Source: Metellina segmentata (lineage: Eukaryota; Arthropoda; Arachnida; Araneae; Tetragnathidae). Taken from it: a stretch of 64,000 nt of DNA. The position numbers and the translations under genes were made by a program. Shown piece after piece: positions 12,955 through 24,457 of the stretch. The notes below the pieces were generated by a model that saw only the letters and a program-made list of their open reading frames with translations, had not been told where the DNA came from and did not search any database. Position 1 is the stretch's first letter. Every line of letters begins with the position of its first letter. The DNA is taken from assembly GCA_947359465.1 (NCBI GenBank), contig OX375874.1, positions 92,412,172-92,476,171 of the forward strand, read 5' to 3'.

Positions 12955-14216
12955 TATTAGGTTCATAAATGATTATTTAAAAATGTTTGCAGTTCTTGGA
13001 AAAATGTGCATATTTTATAGTTAAGGTCATGAAATTATGTTTCCAAAATTTGGTACACTGTGTATATATTCAGTCAGTTTTCTTTTAAATGTTTGAATTT
13101 TTTGTTTACTTATATTTTAATTAGATCATATATTTAAGAAAAAATTATATTTTAATAACATTTTTATTTATACAAATAGCTATAAATGTTTCTGGGTTAA
13201 TTAGAGACGCATAAAAAGCTTTTTTATGCAATGCAATCTTCTATATATCCTATTTATTACTTTAATGAGTAACCTTTATTTAATTGTGCTCTTAGCTTTA
13301 GAAGTAAAGTTACATTAAGATATTTTTAATAGAGAATCATTTCTCTGAAAATCACTACATCAGATTCCTTTCCAATTTACAAAGTTAAAATAAAATATTC
13401 AAAAACAGAACAAATTAACTACCCATAAGCTGGATCTATTCTAAATAAATTTTGCTTGAACATTGATAAAAAATTTTCTATTCAGCAAATTTATATAAAA
13501 ACTAACAATACAATGCAAGATGGTGATGAAATAATTTAGCATTCATTTCAAATATTGAAAAATCGTAACTTTTTTATGAAAATGAGATCTACATTGCAAT
13601 TGTGTGGGATGTTTTTTTAATAAATAACAACTGTAATTATTGAGAAATAAGCGAATGGTTTTCTTTGTAAATACAATATACTAGGAACAATTTTGAAAAA
13701 TGTTATCTCATGAACCTGTTATGTTAGAATTTGTTTTTCAAAATCTACTTTATAAAAATAGTTCAAAATGAATTTAATATACATTCCATACAAACCAAGT
13801 GCTTCAATAGTGTACCCCAAACTTTGTAAATTAAAAAGAAACATAATGCATGAGAGCTGAACATGTTATTTTTTGCAGTAAATTGTTTTGTTTCAGAATG
13901 TTAACATTTTCTTTGTCAACAGACAATCAATACTTTTACAAATCACTAAATATGTTCAGAATGCTTGATGTAATAATTTTTCAACTAACACTTATTGAGC
14001 AATACAATAATTGATATCTGTACTGTTTAATATACAATTGTAAAGCTCAAAATTTTAGCTTCCTTTTGGATAGACTGACATGTAAACTCACCGGCAGTTT
14101 TCTTTGCAAGTGCAATACAAAATATATCAGTTAAGAATGCAAATAAGGGTCAAAGTTAATAGTAGGTTGAATGCATTTTAAAAATATATCTTTATATTTA
14201 CACTTTAATAGAAAAT
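12955..14216. other. AT-rich intergenic sequence
   Basis: No open frame, inverted ends, tRNA-like box or repeat of other parts of the window was recognised here. It lies just downstream of the C3orf38 homologue, which points toward it from the right. Confidence 0.5.
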
Positions 14217-14222
14217 TTTATT
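14217..14222 (-). promoter_or_regulatory. candidate polyadenylation signal for C3orf38 homologue
   Basis: AATAAA on the - strand, 34 bases after the stop codon at 14257. It is the nearest signal and would give a very short 3' UTR. Confidence 0.45.
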
Positions 14223-14256
14223 TTAACTATAAAACATAAATTTGAATAAAGAAAAA

Positions 14257-15618
14257 TCAAGTCCTTTGACATATGCTCTGATATGGATTCATAGGCATAA
14301 TCGACTTCCTAGCAGTCGTAACATGTATTTTCATATGAATCCATTTGATTTTCCAATTGTTATCATAAGCTGGATTCCTCACTAGACCAAAGGCACAATC
14401 AAAAAGTCCAATGCAATTTGAAAATTGATGTACTATGCCACTTACTACAATCTTGATTAGTCCATGTGGATCTTGTTCACATACAATTGATTCGTGGTTA
14501 CTATTAGCATCAAAATAAAACTTGTCATTGATGATCAGACTACAGAGAAATTTGACAACTTCACGATCTCCAACTACGTCAACTTCTTTGTTGGCAGAAG
14601 CTGTGGTGAGCTCTCCTTTCAATCTGCAATCAACCCAGAAATGTTCTGGGCCAAAGCCTTGAAGTTGATTATAGATTGGGAAAAACCATAAGGAAAATTC
14701 AGAGCCCATTTTGCTTAACCAGTTACCAGAAGAAACCTGAGAAGTATCTTTCGTTTGTGAATTGCAGGTCTCGTAGTCACTTACCTGAAAAATATGTTTG
14801 TAATTAAACATGCATTTATGACACAAGTTCTAGGTGTTTTAACACATTAAAATATACTTGTTTGCAAGAATAGATTTAAATTTTAGCTTATGGCTTTCAC
14901 ATTTCTTAGGTTGCTCTTCAAAATGGTGATTTGTCAGATTTGTTTTAAGAAAATATGTCAAATTGATCTCTCAGTAATAGTACTCTCTATGAAATCAAAA
15001 ATAAAAATTATGCAAAATAACTAAGAAAGTTTTAACAATTCCTGGGAAAATGTAGAGGGATATTACGTACCTTACATTTTTCTATAGAGTGCCATTCCTC
15101 TAAGCACATCTTAACCAAATCAGCTTTCGTGCATTCTGGTGAGACAACAGGCATTATTTTCTGCAAATAACTGAATAATACTCGTTTTCTCACCCTTTGA
15201 CGTTTTAGCAAATCAGATGGTTTTTCCAAACATGACAGAATGGCCTCAATTGCATCTTTAAAGTAAAAAACAATATAAATATTCAATTTTAAAACTTGCT
15301 TTTATGAAATTCAATCTTTTACAAAAATTAGTATGAAGGACTGGAAATTAGCTTCAAGCTGGTGATGCATGTAGCATAACCATCAATAAGCAAATACTAA
15401 ATGTACTTTTGTAGAAGTGCTTTTAGTTAGAGGTAAACATTAAGACATAAATTAAACACCCATGGCAAGATGAAAAGAAAAATAACTGAACACAAACCAT
15501 CTCTATTTTTGGTCTCTAAGAGTCGTTTTGTGACTGTATCAGCAAGAGCAAATAAATCCGAGTCCAGAAAGTCGTCTAATATATTTCGAAGTCCCGATTC
15601 TTCCGTAGGTGTCAACAT
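14257..15618 (-). CDS. C3orf38: C3orf38 homologue (DUF4518 family), three exons
   Basis: Exons on the - strand are 15618-15498 (ATG start, donor ATG|GTTTGTG), 15255-15071 (acceptor TTTAAAG, donor AAG|GTACGTAA) and 14784-14257 (acceptor TTTTTCAG, stop). Phases fit: 121 + 185 nt gives 102 whole codons and the last exon adds 175, for 277 residues, somewhat shorter than the roughly 330 of the human protein. Conserved landmarks in order are LADTVTKRLLE, then DAIEAILSCLEKPSDLLKR, SLWFFPIYN, FGPEHFW, DPHGLIKIVVSGIVHQ, FGLVRNPAYDNNWKIKWI. These match the human C3orf38 layout. The C-terminal half belongs to a fold I believe is NTF2-like. The function is not established; a role in apoptosis regulation has been proposed for the human protein. 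The start codon gives an N-terminus that aligns with the human one. No transposon interrupts the gene. Confidence 0.88.
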
Positions 15619-15902
15619 TTTTATACGATCAGATACAGATTTTGACTTCTATTCATCACATAATGAGAAAATCACAATAGTTCTTGTTTGAGAACACTTC
15701 TCCCCTTCATTTTACTGAAAAATTAAAATTTGTCTTATAGAAATAACAGCGAAAACAATATCACATTAGATTTCGGAAACGATAACAAAAACAAAGTCTT
15801 TAGTTCAGTTGTTTTCCTTGGTTTGCGCGCACTATTTTTTATTGTTGAGGCTAAACATATAGCTTGAAGTTATTTTTCTTATACCTTAAATCGGAAGAAG
15901 TA

Positions 15903-16002
15903 TTGGGCTCTTGGCGACGATACGGGATCAACCCACGAAGGGAAAGATTCGAGGACAACACCTAAGAATTTTGAACCACAGTCAGATGACGCTAAATTCC
16001 AG
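15903..16002 (-). repeat. SINE body fragment
   Basis: Carries the SINE body words GACGATACGGGATCAACCC, GAGGACAACACCT and CAGTCAGATGACG, but neither tRNA-like head nor clean tail. It is a short relic of the same family as the full copy at 16221-16536. Confidence 0.6.
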
Positions 16003-16220
16003 GGTAAATAGCTACTCATATAGGGGCTAACATTTGGTTTACAGCGCCCTCAGTAGTGGTGTGTAGACCCTAATTTTCTAAGTTAAAAAAAAATCTTCTT
16101 ACAGCAGTCTCCAACTTGTAATCATCAGAGCTTTTTCGTAAACGTTTACACAACTCTGTAGGTAGGACTTTGGTCCAAATCAAAGTGTACATATAATTAG
16201 TATATAGTGAGTAATTTGTA

Positions 16221-16536
16221 ATTAAAGTCGTACTACACCAACACAACGGTCTAATGGCGATTGTCCAGGATCATTCACTTAAGGGAAAGAATCGAGGACA
16301 ACACCTCGTAATTTTGAGCCACGGTCAGATGACGAGCAACACCTGAGTTTGCACCCTACTCTCCAAACTTCCACGCTAACCCAACGTGAGGAGTTTCGGC
16401 CACGACAGATATAAGGTGTACCAGCGGCCGCCTCTACACCATACACTTACAAACATCCGTGCCCGGACCCGGATTTGAACCAGGAACCTTCCGATCTAGA
16501 GGCTAACACCTTAACCAATATACCGGTTGGTCGGTA
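16221..16536 (-). repeat. tRNA-derived SINE with head type I
   Basis: Read on the - strand, a tRNA-like head comes first: A-box region in CCGGTATATTGGTTAAGG and B box GGTTCAAATCC near 16475. The shared body follows, with CGTCATCTGACCGTGG, and a tail ending near GTACGACTTTAATTAC. The same body recurs at about ten places in this window in both orientations. It has no coding content. Copies would be moved by a LINE partner. Confidence 0.75.
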
Positions 16537-17388
16537 GAAAAAGTGGGATTAATACCATATGAAGCAATGGTCAAAAAAAAATACCTGGGAAATCGTATAG
16601 ATAGGGACGTCCTCGGTGGGGGTAGTCTACTTTAGTATGTGACAACCAATCTAGGCTCCGTGTCCATAATAACCAAACAAAGTGGTTTGTTTATTTACGG
16701 TTTTTGTGAAAATTTATTTATTTCGAATTTACTTTTCAATTTTATGCTGCAGTGGTGGAACTGGTCTATAAAAAAATAAGTGAATAGGGATGAAATAATG
16801 TCGACAGATTTGTTTTGTTTTAATTCTGGAATAGATTAGGTCAGGACTAGGGATGCGATATCGACAACAAAACAATGATACTTCGTCAATTTCAATAACA
16901 CTTCGTCCAAAACCCATCGCTGTTTTTAAACATCAGTGTATTTTAACTTTTTTTTCCATTTTAAAAACTGGTTTAGTAACTTCTAACATTACCCCGGGGT
17001 GAGGGGAAATGTTTAATTCCGTAGTTGCCGAGTTTATTAATTTATAACTAAGATTTTTTTACCTATCAAAACAAATTCAAAAAAATTAAAACGAACCATT
17101 AACAAATCTTTTATTTTAAATTGAAAAATGTAAAAGAAAATAATGTTTACAACAATTTGAAATAGGTACTACTAGCTATAAAAGTATGATTATAAGTCGG
17201 TAGTAATAGTTGTTACAACAATAAATGTTAGTTATTATTAACTATTAATAAACTTATAGGGAAAACATAATAAACTTATTCTTTATTTAATGAAAATAAA
17301 AAATATTGGTGCCTATAATTATTATAAGCCCCAATATTTGTTATTTGCAGTGTGTAAGAAAAGAAGTTTGTTAACCTTCTCCCATTAA
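16537..17388. other. no recognised feature
   Basis: AT-rich sequence between a SINE and a MITE fragment. One 62-codon open frame on the - strand (16729-16917) shows no recognisable motif and is taken as chance. Confidence 0.4.
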
Positions 17389-17590
17389 GGCACGGTGCAC
17401 ACATCCTGTTTTTCAACGTGCGGCGCCTCTGCGGCACCTAAGCCCAACTATGCACACATAACCGTGAAATGACACACGAACTCATTTCGCGCTATTTGCG
17501 ATAAATGTTCTATCGAAGAAAACGTGTTTATTTCGCTTACTTGGTGTAAAAAAAGTATATTTTGAAACAAAATAGACGTTACTGGGATAT
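17389..17590 (+). mobile_element. left part of a MITE (same family as 57447-58439)
   Basis: Begins GGCACGGTGCACACATCCTG after the trinucleotide TAA and matches the left end of the element at 57447 for about 200 bp, including GCCCAACTATGCACACATAA and GACGTTACTGG. The right inverted end is missing, so the copy is truncated. Confidence 0.7.
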
Positions 17591-18736
<1,146 letters not shown>

Positions 18737-18829
18737 ACCGGCCATCCTGATGATCTTTCGTCCTCGAAAGGAACACGACAAACCTAAAAAAAAACACAAA
18801 ACAGTATCTGGGAATACATTGATTCAGTA

Positions 18830-19144
18830 TTAGTTATTGAACCACGACTTCATATGGTCAGCTGCTGTCGACTTCAAGTTCGGTCCTTCATGGTTTCCAA
18901 CTTTCTCAACGTCATAGCGATCATGGGGTTTCACTTTCTTCACTCGATATGGTCCTAAGAATTTCGGTCGTAATTTCATTCCGACACCAAATTGAGTCCG
19001 CTGAATAGCAATAAGATCGCCCTCTTTGTATTGATGAGGTTTCTTCCTCTTCTTATCATACGTTCTTTTATTCTCTTCCTGAATTTTTAGGATATTCTCT
19101 TTGGCACATCGTCTCTTAATTTCTTCCTCTTCTCTAGAAAAACT
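18830..19144 (-). pseudogene. integrase C-terminal domain, shifted out of frame
   Basis: Downstream of the main ORF, the -1 frame is open from about 19144 to the stop at 18830-18832. It encodes a basic, charged tail with YKEGDLIAI and FLGPYRVKKV, the GPY/F-type end of gypsy integrases. It begins at a run of five T where the main ORF leaves the homologous frame. Either one base was lost in this copy or ribosomes shift here. The heptamer does not fit the usual slippery rule, so mutation is more likely. Confidence 0.75.
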
Positions 19145-21285
19145 TCAGTATATTCTTCTTCTAAAAGCTGGACTATCTTGAGATCTTCTTTGTTTCGCAT
19201 TTTCACACCTGTCAAAAGTTCGAAGGGTGTCCATCTTGTGCTTCTGGAGGTTGTACTATTGAGTATTCTTTGTACGGCGTCAACGTGTTTGAACCATTTG
19301 ATCGGTTCTTCAATTGAAAGTTTGGATAACACTGGAATCAGGGTTTTGTGCATTCTTTCTACTTGTCCATTGCCTCTTGGGATTCCTGTTGTGATTTTTA
19401 GGTGTTCAATCCCGTTTTCGCAACAAAAATCTGTAAATTCTTTAGATGTAAAAGCGGATCCTCTATCCGAGATTATCCTCGCAGGATTTCCAAAACTATT
19501 TTGTTGTTGTTTGAGTTTATTTATTGCGTCACCTGATGTCGTAGATTTGGTAGGATATAACCAAGTGAATTTTGTGAATGCGTCTACTACCGTGAAGATA
19601 TACTGATAGTTCTTAGATGTTGAAGGTAACGGACCTATGAAATCAATGTGATAAGTGTATAATGGAACGTCCTCTTTAGGAATTGGATTTAGATATTTGT
19701 TATCCTCTGCTATGGTTCGTTTTGTCTCCAACTTAGTGTTTGGTTCCAGACGATTAGTTACTTCGAGATGAGTTTCGGTTTGAATTTTAGTTGAATCTGA
19801 AGTGTTCGCTAAATTAACAATTCTTGCGTAATTCACTCGAAAATTATCGCGTCTGCTCAAAACATGAATTCCGCTCTCTGATAAAGTAAGATTTAACTTA
19901 TTTATGCAATCGAACCCAAGAACAATATGATCAGGTAAATTTTTTAAAACATAAACATCAGTAACAATAATGCATTCATCAATAATAATTTCTGTAGAAA
20001 AGAAACCTAGAGGAGAAATGTGTTCTCCTCCTATACCCATTAAAGTCACATTATCAAAACTCAATTTTGGGGATCCAATTTCAACATAAAATTCATATTT
20101 TATCATTGACACATCACTTCCTGTGTCGATTAGCGCATTAGATCTTTTCCCGCACATTTCAACATATTTTCTAAGCTTAGTACGAGAATTAAAAGGGCTA
20201 TTAATTAAAGTTCTATTTACATCTCTTTTGGGACACCCGTCGGCCTTGTGCCCATAATTTTTACATTTAAAGCATCTCACACCCTCAGTTTTCTTTTCAC
20301 AATTTATCGACTTATGTCCATATTCATTGCAGTTGTAACATTTTATATGATTGGTGTTAGTTTGTTCAGGGCGCACGAAAGATCGAGGCTTTAATTTGTC
20401 AAAATCCCTATTGAAACGCTTCTTATATTTATCGTCTGATGTTTTTGAATCTCTATTGGGTTTTAAATGACATCGAGCCGCTTCATATTCGTCTAATTTA
20501 TTGACGAGTTGGTCTATTTTCGTTATTTTCGGTAGCTCGTCTATAAAATGGTCTCGAACGTCATTGGGTATTTTTCGTTTTAGTTGATCAGTAATCATGA
20601 GTTCTTTAAGGTCTTGGTAATTTGATACTTCCAACCCACTCGTCCATTCTTCAAAGAAATTTTTCAGATCATGAGCAAAGTCATTCCAAGTAGAAGACAC
20701 TTCTTTTCTATGCGAAAGGAAATTTTGCCTAAATTGTTCCGGATTTAATTTAAAACGTTTCAACAATAATCTCTTGACATTTTCATAGTCATTAGCCTTT
20801 TCGTCAGGCTCACGCGTGATAAGATTAGCCAAATCCAATGGGAGTAAACCCAACAAATGTGTAACCCATTCCGTTTTTGGTATTTCGATACGACTAATCT
20901 GTCTTTCAAATAAAGTTAAATAACAGCTAATATCCTTATTCGTCTCGTAACGGTTAATCAATTTCAATAAATCGTTATTGTATAGGCTGGTAGTTTTACC
21001 ATAACTGTTGCCTTGTCTGTTAGCAGTTTCGATTTCGAGTTTCCTTAATTCGAATTCGAGTTTTTCGGCTTCAATTTTCTCTGCGCGTTTTTCGGCTTCA
21101 ATTTTCTCTTCGCGTTCAGTTCTAATAACACTCAACAGATTTTTTGTTATCTCCTCGTCATAATTTTCAGAATCTATTATAAGTTTCGAGCACTGCGCTA
21201 CTTTGGGATTCGCTGGCACTATTAGGCCTAATTCGTCAATCAATGTTAGCAAATCTGCTTTTCGGGCCTTAGTTAAATATGCCAT
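19087..21285 (-). CDS. Gag-protease-integrase polyprotein (no RT), 732 aa
   Basis: Order along the protein: a charged Glu/Lys coiled coil at about 50-90; Gag-like helical region to about 290; two CCHC zinc knuckles (C316-C319-H324-C329 and C338-C341-H346-C351); retropepsin with the active-site triad Asp387-Thr-Gly and a later IVLGFD near 454; then about 70 linker residues; then the integrase core with Asp548 (YHIDFIGPLP), Asp607 (ISDRGSAF) and Glu643 (GNGQVERM), a DD35E spacing. The HHCC zinc finger of integrase and all of reverse transcriptase/RNase H are missing, yet the frame stays open across the junction around residues 475-540. The protein would package RNA, cleave itself and could integrate DNA, but cannot copy RNA. 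The last ~20 residues are out of the homologous frame. Confidence 0.85.
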   Translation of the reverse strand: MAYLTKARKADLLTLIDELGLIVPANPKVAQCSKLIIDSENYDEEITKNLLSVIRTEREEKIEAEKRAEKIEAEKLEFELRKLEIETANRQGNSYGKTTSLYNNDLLKLINRYETNKDISCYLTLFERQISRIEIPKTEWVTHLLGLLPLDLANLITREPDEKANDYENVKRLLLKRFKLNPEQFRQNFLSHRKEVSSTWNDFAHDLKNFFEEWTSGLEVSNYQDLKELMITDQLKRKIPNDVRDHFIDELPKITKIDQLVNKLDEYEAARCHLKPNRDSKTSDDKYKKRFNRDFDKLKPRSFVRPEQTNTNHIKCYNCNEYGHKSINCEKKTEGVRCFKCKNYGHKADGCPKRDVNRTLINSPFNSRTKLRKYVEMCGKRSNALIDTGSDVSMIKYEFYVEIGSPKLSFDNVTLMGIGGEHISPLGFFSTEIIIDECIIVTDVYVLKNLPDHIVLGFDCINKLNLTLSESGIHVLSRRDNFRVNYARIVNLANTSDSTKIQTETHLEVTNRLEPNTKLETKRTIAEDNKYLNPIPKEDVPLYTYHIDFIGPLPSTSKNYQYIFTVVDAFTKFTWLYPTKSTTSGDAINKLKQQQNSFGNPARIISDRGSAFTSKEFTDFCCENGIEHLKITTGIPRGNGQVERMHKTLIPVLSKLSIEEPIKWFKHVDAVQRILNSTTSRSTRWTPFELLTGVKMRNKEDLKIVQLLEEEYTEVFLEKRKKLRDDVPKRIS

Positions 21286-21608
21286 GTCATCAATTAAAAC
21301 AAAATTCTGTACTCACAGTTTCGAAAGTTCCTTCTATCCGTCTTTTCCGTCAACTCGTCTTTTGCGTCTACGCGTTTTTTCGTCTACGCGTTTTCTTTTT
21401 TTGTCGTTTCAGTCTATCATCAGCACCACGTCAGGAGAAGTCATGAAACTGTTCTTGCAGATGATTAAAACACAAGTCCAGGTTTGCATAGGGAGTCAAA
21501 ACATTCCGCCGGCCGGTTCAATCGTCACTGCTTTCGGGGTCTGCTAATCCGTCGTTCAAGCCCTCGTACGAAGGAGGAGAATCGTCGCGGTCGTCATCGG
21601 TTTTTCAC

Positions 21609-21626
21609 ATCCCGGCCGAGCCCCCA
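21609..21626 (-). promoter_or_regulatory. candidate tRNA primer binding site
   Basis: Five bases inside the 5' LTR, the - strand reads TGGGGGCTCGGCCGGGAT. It starts with TGG, as a site complementary to a tRNA 3' CCA end should. Which tRNA it pairs with was not determined. Confidence 0.5.
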
Positions 21627-21631
21627 TTTTT

Positions 21632-21995
21632 TGTAAGATTCGTGTTGTTCTGTTTGGTAAGGTCTATATTAAAGACTTCGAATCTTACAGCACATTGACA
21701 TTTAATGAATAAATATATACAATTATTATGTACAGTTGAGTTATATTTCAAAAAAGTTCCGTCATTATCGGCAGCAGTCGTCTCTGCTCGGAAAAAATAC
21801 GTCAGCTCTCAATGGCGTCCAGGGGAAAAAGTGTCTGTTCTATTAATTTTCTCGTAACTGAATACCAGAATGTGAATGGCTCGTGACAGTCTTGCCTTGC
21901 ATTCCTACTACACTGCAACTGACTCCTACCAGTCTCGTTGCTCTTATAATGAGATCTTTCCAGACTAGTAGACAACTACCGTTGTCTAGTATTCC

Positions 21996-21999
<4 letters not shown>
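21632..21999 (-). repeat. 5' LTR of the gypsy-like element
   Basis: Upstream LTR on the - strand, 368 bp, apparently identical to 18369-18736. It would hold the promoter for the Gag-protease-integrase transcript. Confidence 0.95.

Positions 22000-22093
<94 letters not shown>
22000..22093. repeat. (TA)n followed by (GA)n microsatellite
   Basis: About 28 TA units then about 18 AG units. This is the right-hand remainder of the tract into which the LTR element inserted. Confidence 0.97.
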
Positions 22094-22094
<1 letters not shown>

Positions 22095-22099
22095 GAAGA

Positions 22100-24426
22100 T
22101 GATTTATTATTATCAACAATTACGCCACCGATGACTATTTCTATTTCGTCATTTCCTCTGAGTCATTTGTGTTGGTGGTTTGTTGATCTAAGTGAGTAGC
22201 GGCATTCGATGCGATCTTCTGGCTTGGTGTTGCCGGTGTCCCGACTGCTGCTGCAGGTTTGATTTAAATTTTCTAATTTCAATTTTTTTGTATGTTTGCT
22301 TTTAATGGTGTTTGGGGGAGTATATGAGCAATTTCTTAGCATTTTGGGGGCTCATATTCGTAGAAAACACCATTTTGTGTTGTATCAGGGCCGCCCATAA
22401 GGGGGGACAAACCCGACAAATGTCGGGGGGCCCGGACGTTTAAGGGGCCCGCGGCTCCTTAAACGTCAAGAAAATTTGTTCAAGAAATTATCTGCCTATT
22501 TTTAGGGTTACTTTCCGAATTTGACAAAAAAAAAATATCGAACAGAAAATATTATTTCAAGTCCTTAAAACGGTCCCGTCAAGGTGGTCTCACATTTTCA
22601 CCAGTCTCCGGTCTATGACAACGACTAGTTGGTTTACATGCCACAAGGGTTATGAAATAGTAAGCACGTTCTTCAACTTTATAAGCCAGATTTACAATTT
22701 CTTTAGTGCCAGCCCAGGGCGATTTGAACTGCTTCTAAGACACACTGATGGGAGGTGTCTACACGGTCTTTGTGAGACAAGATGGAGTGCAAGAATTAAG
22801 GCAGTGAAACCTATATCTGAAAAACTACCTGACGGTTTAAAGGCCCTTCAAGAAGTAAAAAATCAGTAGTTTATCGAAAGAGGAAACGACGGAAAAGTAA
22901 ATGGATTCCTCAATTATTTTTCAAAATTCGAAACTTTAATTCAGTTAAATATTTGGAAGGACATACCTAGAGCAATTAATACAAGAAATTTAATCCTTCA
23001 ATCATAATATATCTCCCTTGATATCGAAATGAATAACATTAAAGCGTTAACTGAAACAATAGATAAAGATTTAAGAAAACAATGGCCTGTATAATTAGAG
23101 CTAAAGAGACAGCTTCTATTATAGATATAGATGCAGAATCCCCCCCCCCCCAAAAAAAAAAAAAAAAAAGACGGGAAAGGAAGCTTTTTTTTTTGAAAAA
23201 AGAAGCTTTTGAAGTTGAAAGAGAAATGCCTGAAGTATTAGAAACAAAATTGAAAAGCTCAGTTTTTGTGATAGAGTAATCAATAAAATAGTTTCTCATT
23301 TAGAATCAAGGTATGAGCAAATGAAAAGACATATGCAATACATTCGAAGTCATATTAAAAATAAATTATAATTCTAATGACAACAACAACGCACTTAAAA
23401 AATTAATTGAAAGCTATCCATCCAGATGATTTAAGCCACAATCTCATCAATGAAATTAAGATGTACAAGACCGTTCGCGAAGCTACTTTTTCACATTAAG
23501 ATCAGTTAGAAAATAAAGGTCTTCCACTCTTCCTTTAAATGATGTCTATAGATTAAAATTGCAATCTATTTTCTAGAACTTTGCATAACTTTAAGAATTT
23601 TGTCTTCTCTTCCGATCACTGGCTTCTAATAAAATGATTCAGTAAACTATCTATAATCAAAAATCATTTACGATCTACTTTGGGCCAAGAAAAATTGGAA
23701 TCATCTTAGCATATTTTCAATTGAGCATATACTGGCGTGCAAAATCAGCTTCCTTTCTTGACGGCATCGATAAATTCATTAATTCGAATAGAATATGTAC
23801 TGCTCACTCCTCAGTACTATAAATGTTTATGGAGTTTTGACTATTCTTCAGCGTCCAAGATATGTTTTTGCATGGGTTTCTTACAATCTTTCTATAGAGA
23901 TATTTATTATAGTTTTCTGATTATACTTCATTATCCTCATCGAAGTCCTACTCGATCGCAAAGTGACCACATTTCGGGCTTTAGGCGTATAACACATATA
24001 CCTATTTAATTCCATAATTACTTACCAGTTCATTACTAATTTACTGTGGGTTAGCTTGTACATTTCTGAAGTTGGGTATTTGTAAATATACGGATACTTG
24101 GAAAAATAAAAACTTCCTACACAAGGAAAAAACTTAGGGGCCCGCGCGAAAATTTTGTCATGGGGTCTGGGAAATTTTTTGTCGGCCCTGGTTGTATGGG
24201 TAAGTCCTCCCTGGTGACGCCCTGATCCACCAACACTTCCGTTTTTAATAAACTCCTTTTGGTTTTTATATTTTGAATTTCCTTCTTGTTTATAAGAAAA
24301 ATAGATTCCAAACCATGCTATGTCTGTAGCTTTCAACGCGCTTGTATGGTTAGTTTTAACTTTTCTTCTAACTTTCGTTTTCTGGTTAAATACACTTGCT
24401 TTTTATTTTTATTTTGATCTTTCATT

Positions 24427-24430
<4 letters not shown>
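22100..24430 (+). repeat. inverted-repeat arm A (split by a hAT element)
   Basis: The + strand 22100-22385 and 24191-24430 matches, in reverse complement, the arm at 25892-26420. Shared words include CTCTGAGTCATT, GCGATCTTCTGGCTT, AACACCATTTTGTGTTGTAT and GATCCACCAACAC. The two parts together are about 530 bp, the same as arm B. A hAT element (22386-24190) interrupts it. No coding sequence is evident in the arm. It could be a long terminal inverted repeat or a duplicated repeat. Confidence 0.75.
22386..24190 (+). mobile_element. hAT transposon with decayed DUF4371/ZMYM-type transposase
   Basis: Ends are CAGGGCCGCCCATAAGG on the left and the complement of CAGGGCCGACAAAAAATTTC on the right. 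GTTGTAT is present on both sides (22379-22385 and 24191-24197), a visible 7 bp of the target duplication. The uninterrupted site is seen in arm B, which proves the insertion. Inside, 22615-22869 encodes a transposase piece with CETRWSARIKAVKPI, a hallmark of the hAT group often annotated as zinc finger MYM-type or DUF4371. Further broken pieces follow, including EAFEVEREMPEV near 23200. A C-run/A-run at 23141-23169 breaks the frame. Not functional. Confidence 0.85.

Positions 24431-24457
<27 letters not shown>
24431..24457. repeat. (TA)n microsatellite at a Helitron 5' boundary
   Basis: About 13 TA units sit where the 5' TC terminus of the Helitron copy at 24458 should be. The tract has probably replaced or expanded from the TATAT near the Helitron start. 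Confidence 0.9.

Noticed and set aside
19178..19606. 142-codon open frame on the + strand
   Set aside because: Antisense shadow of the integrase region of the LTR element.
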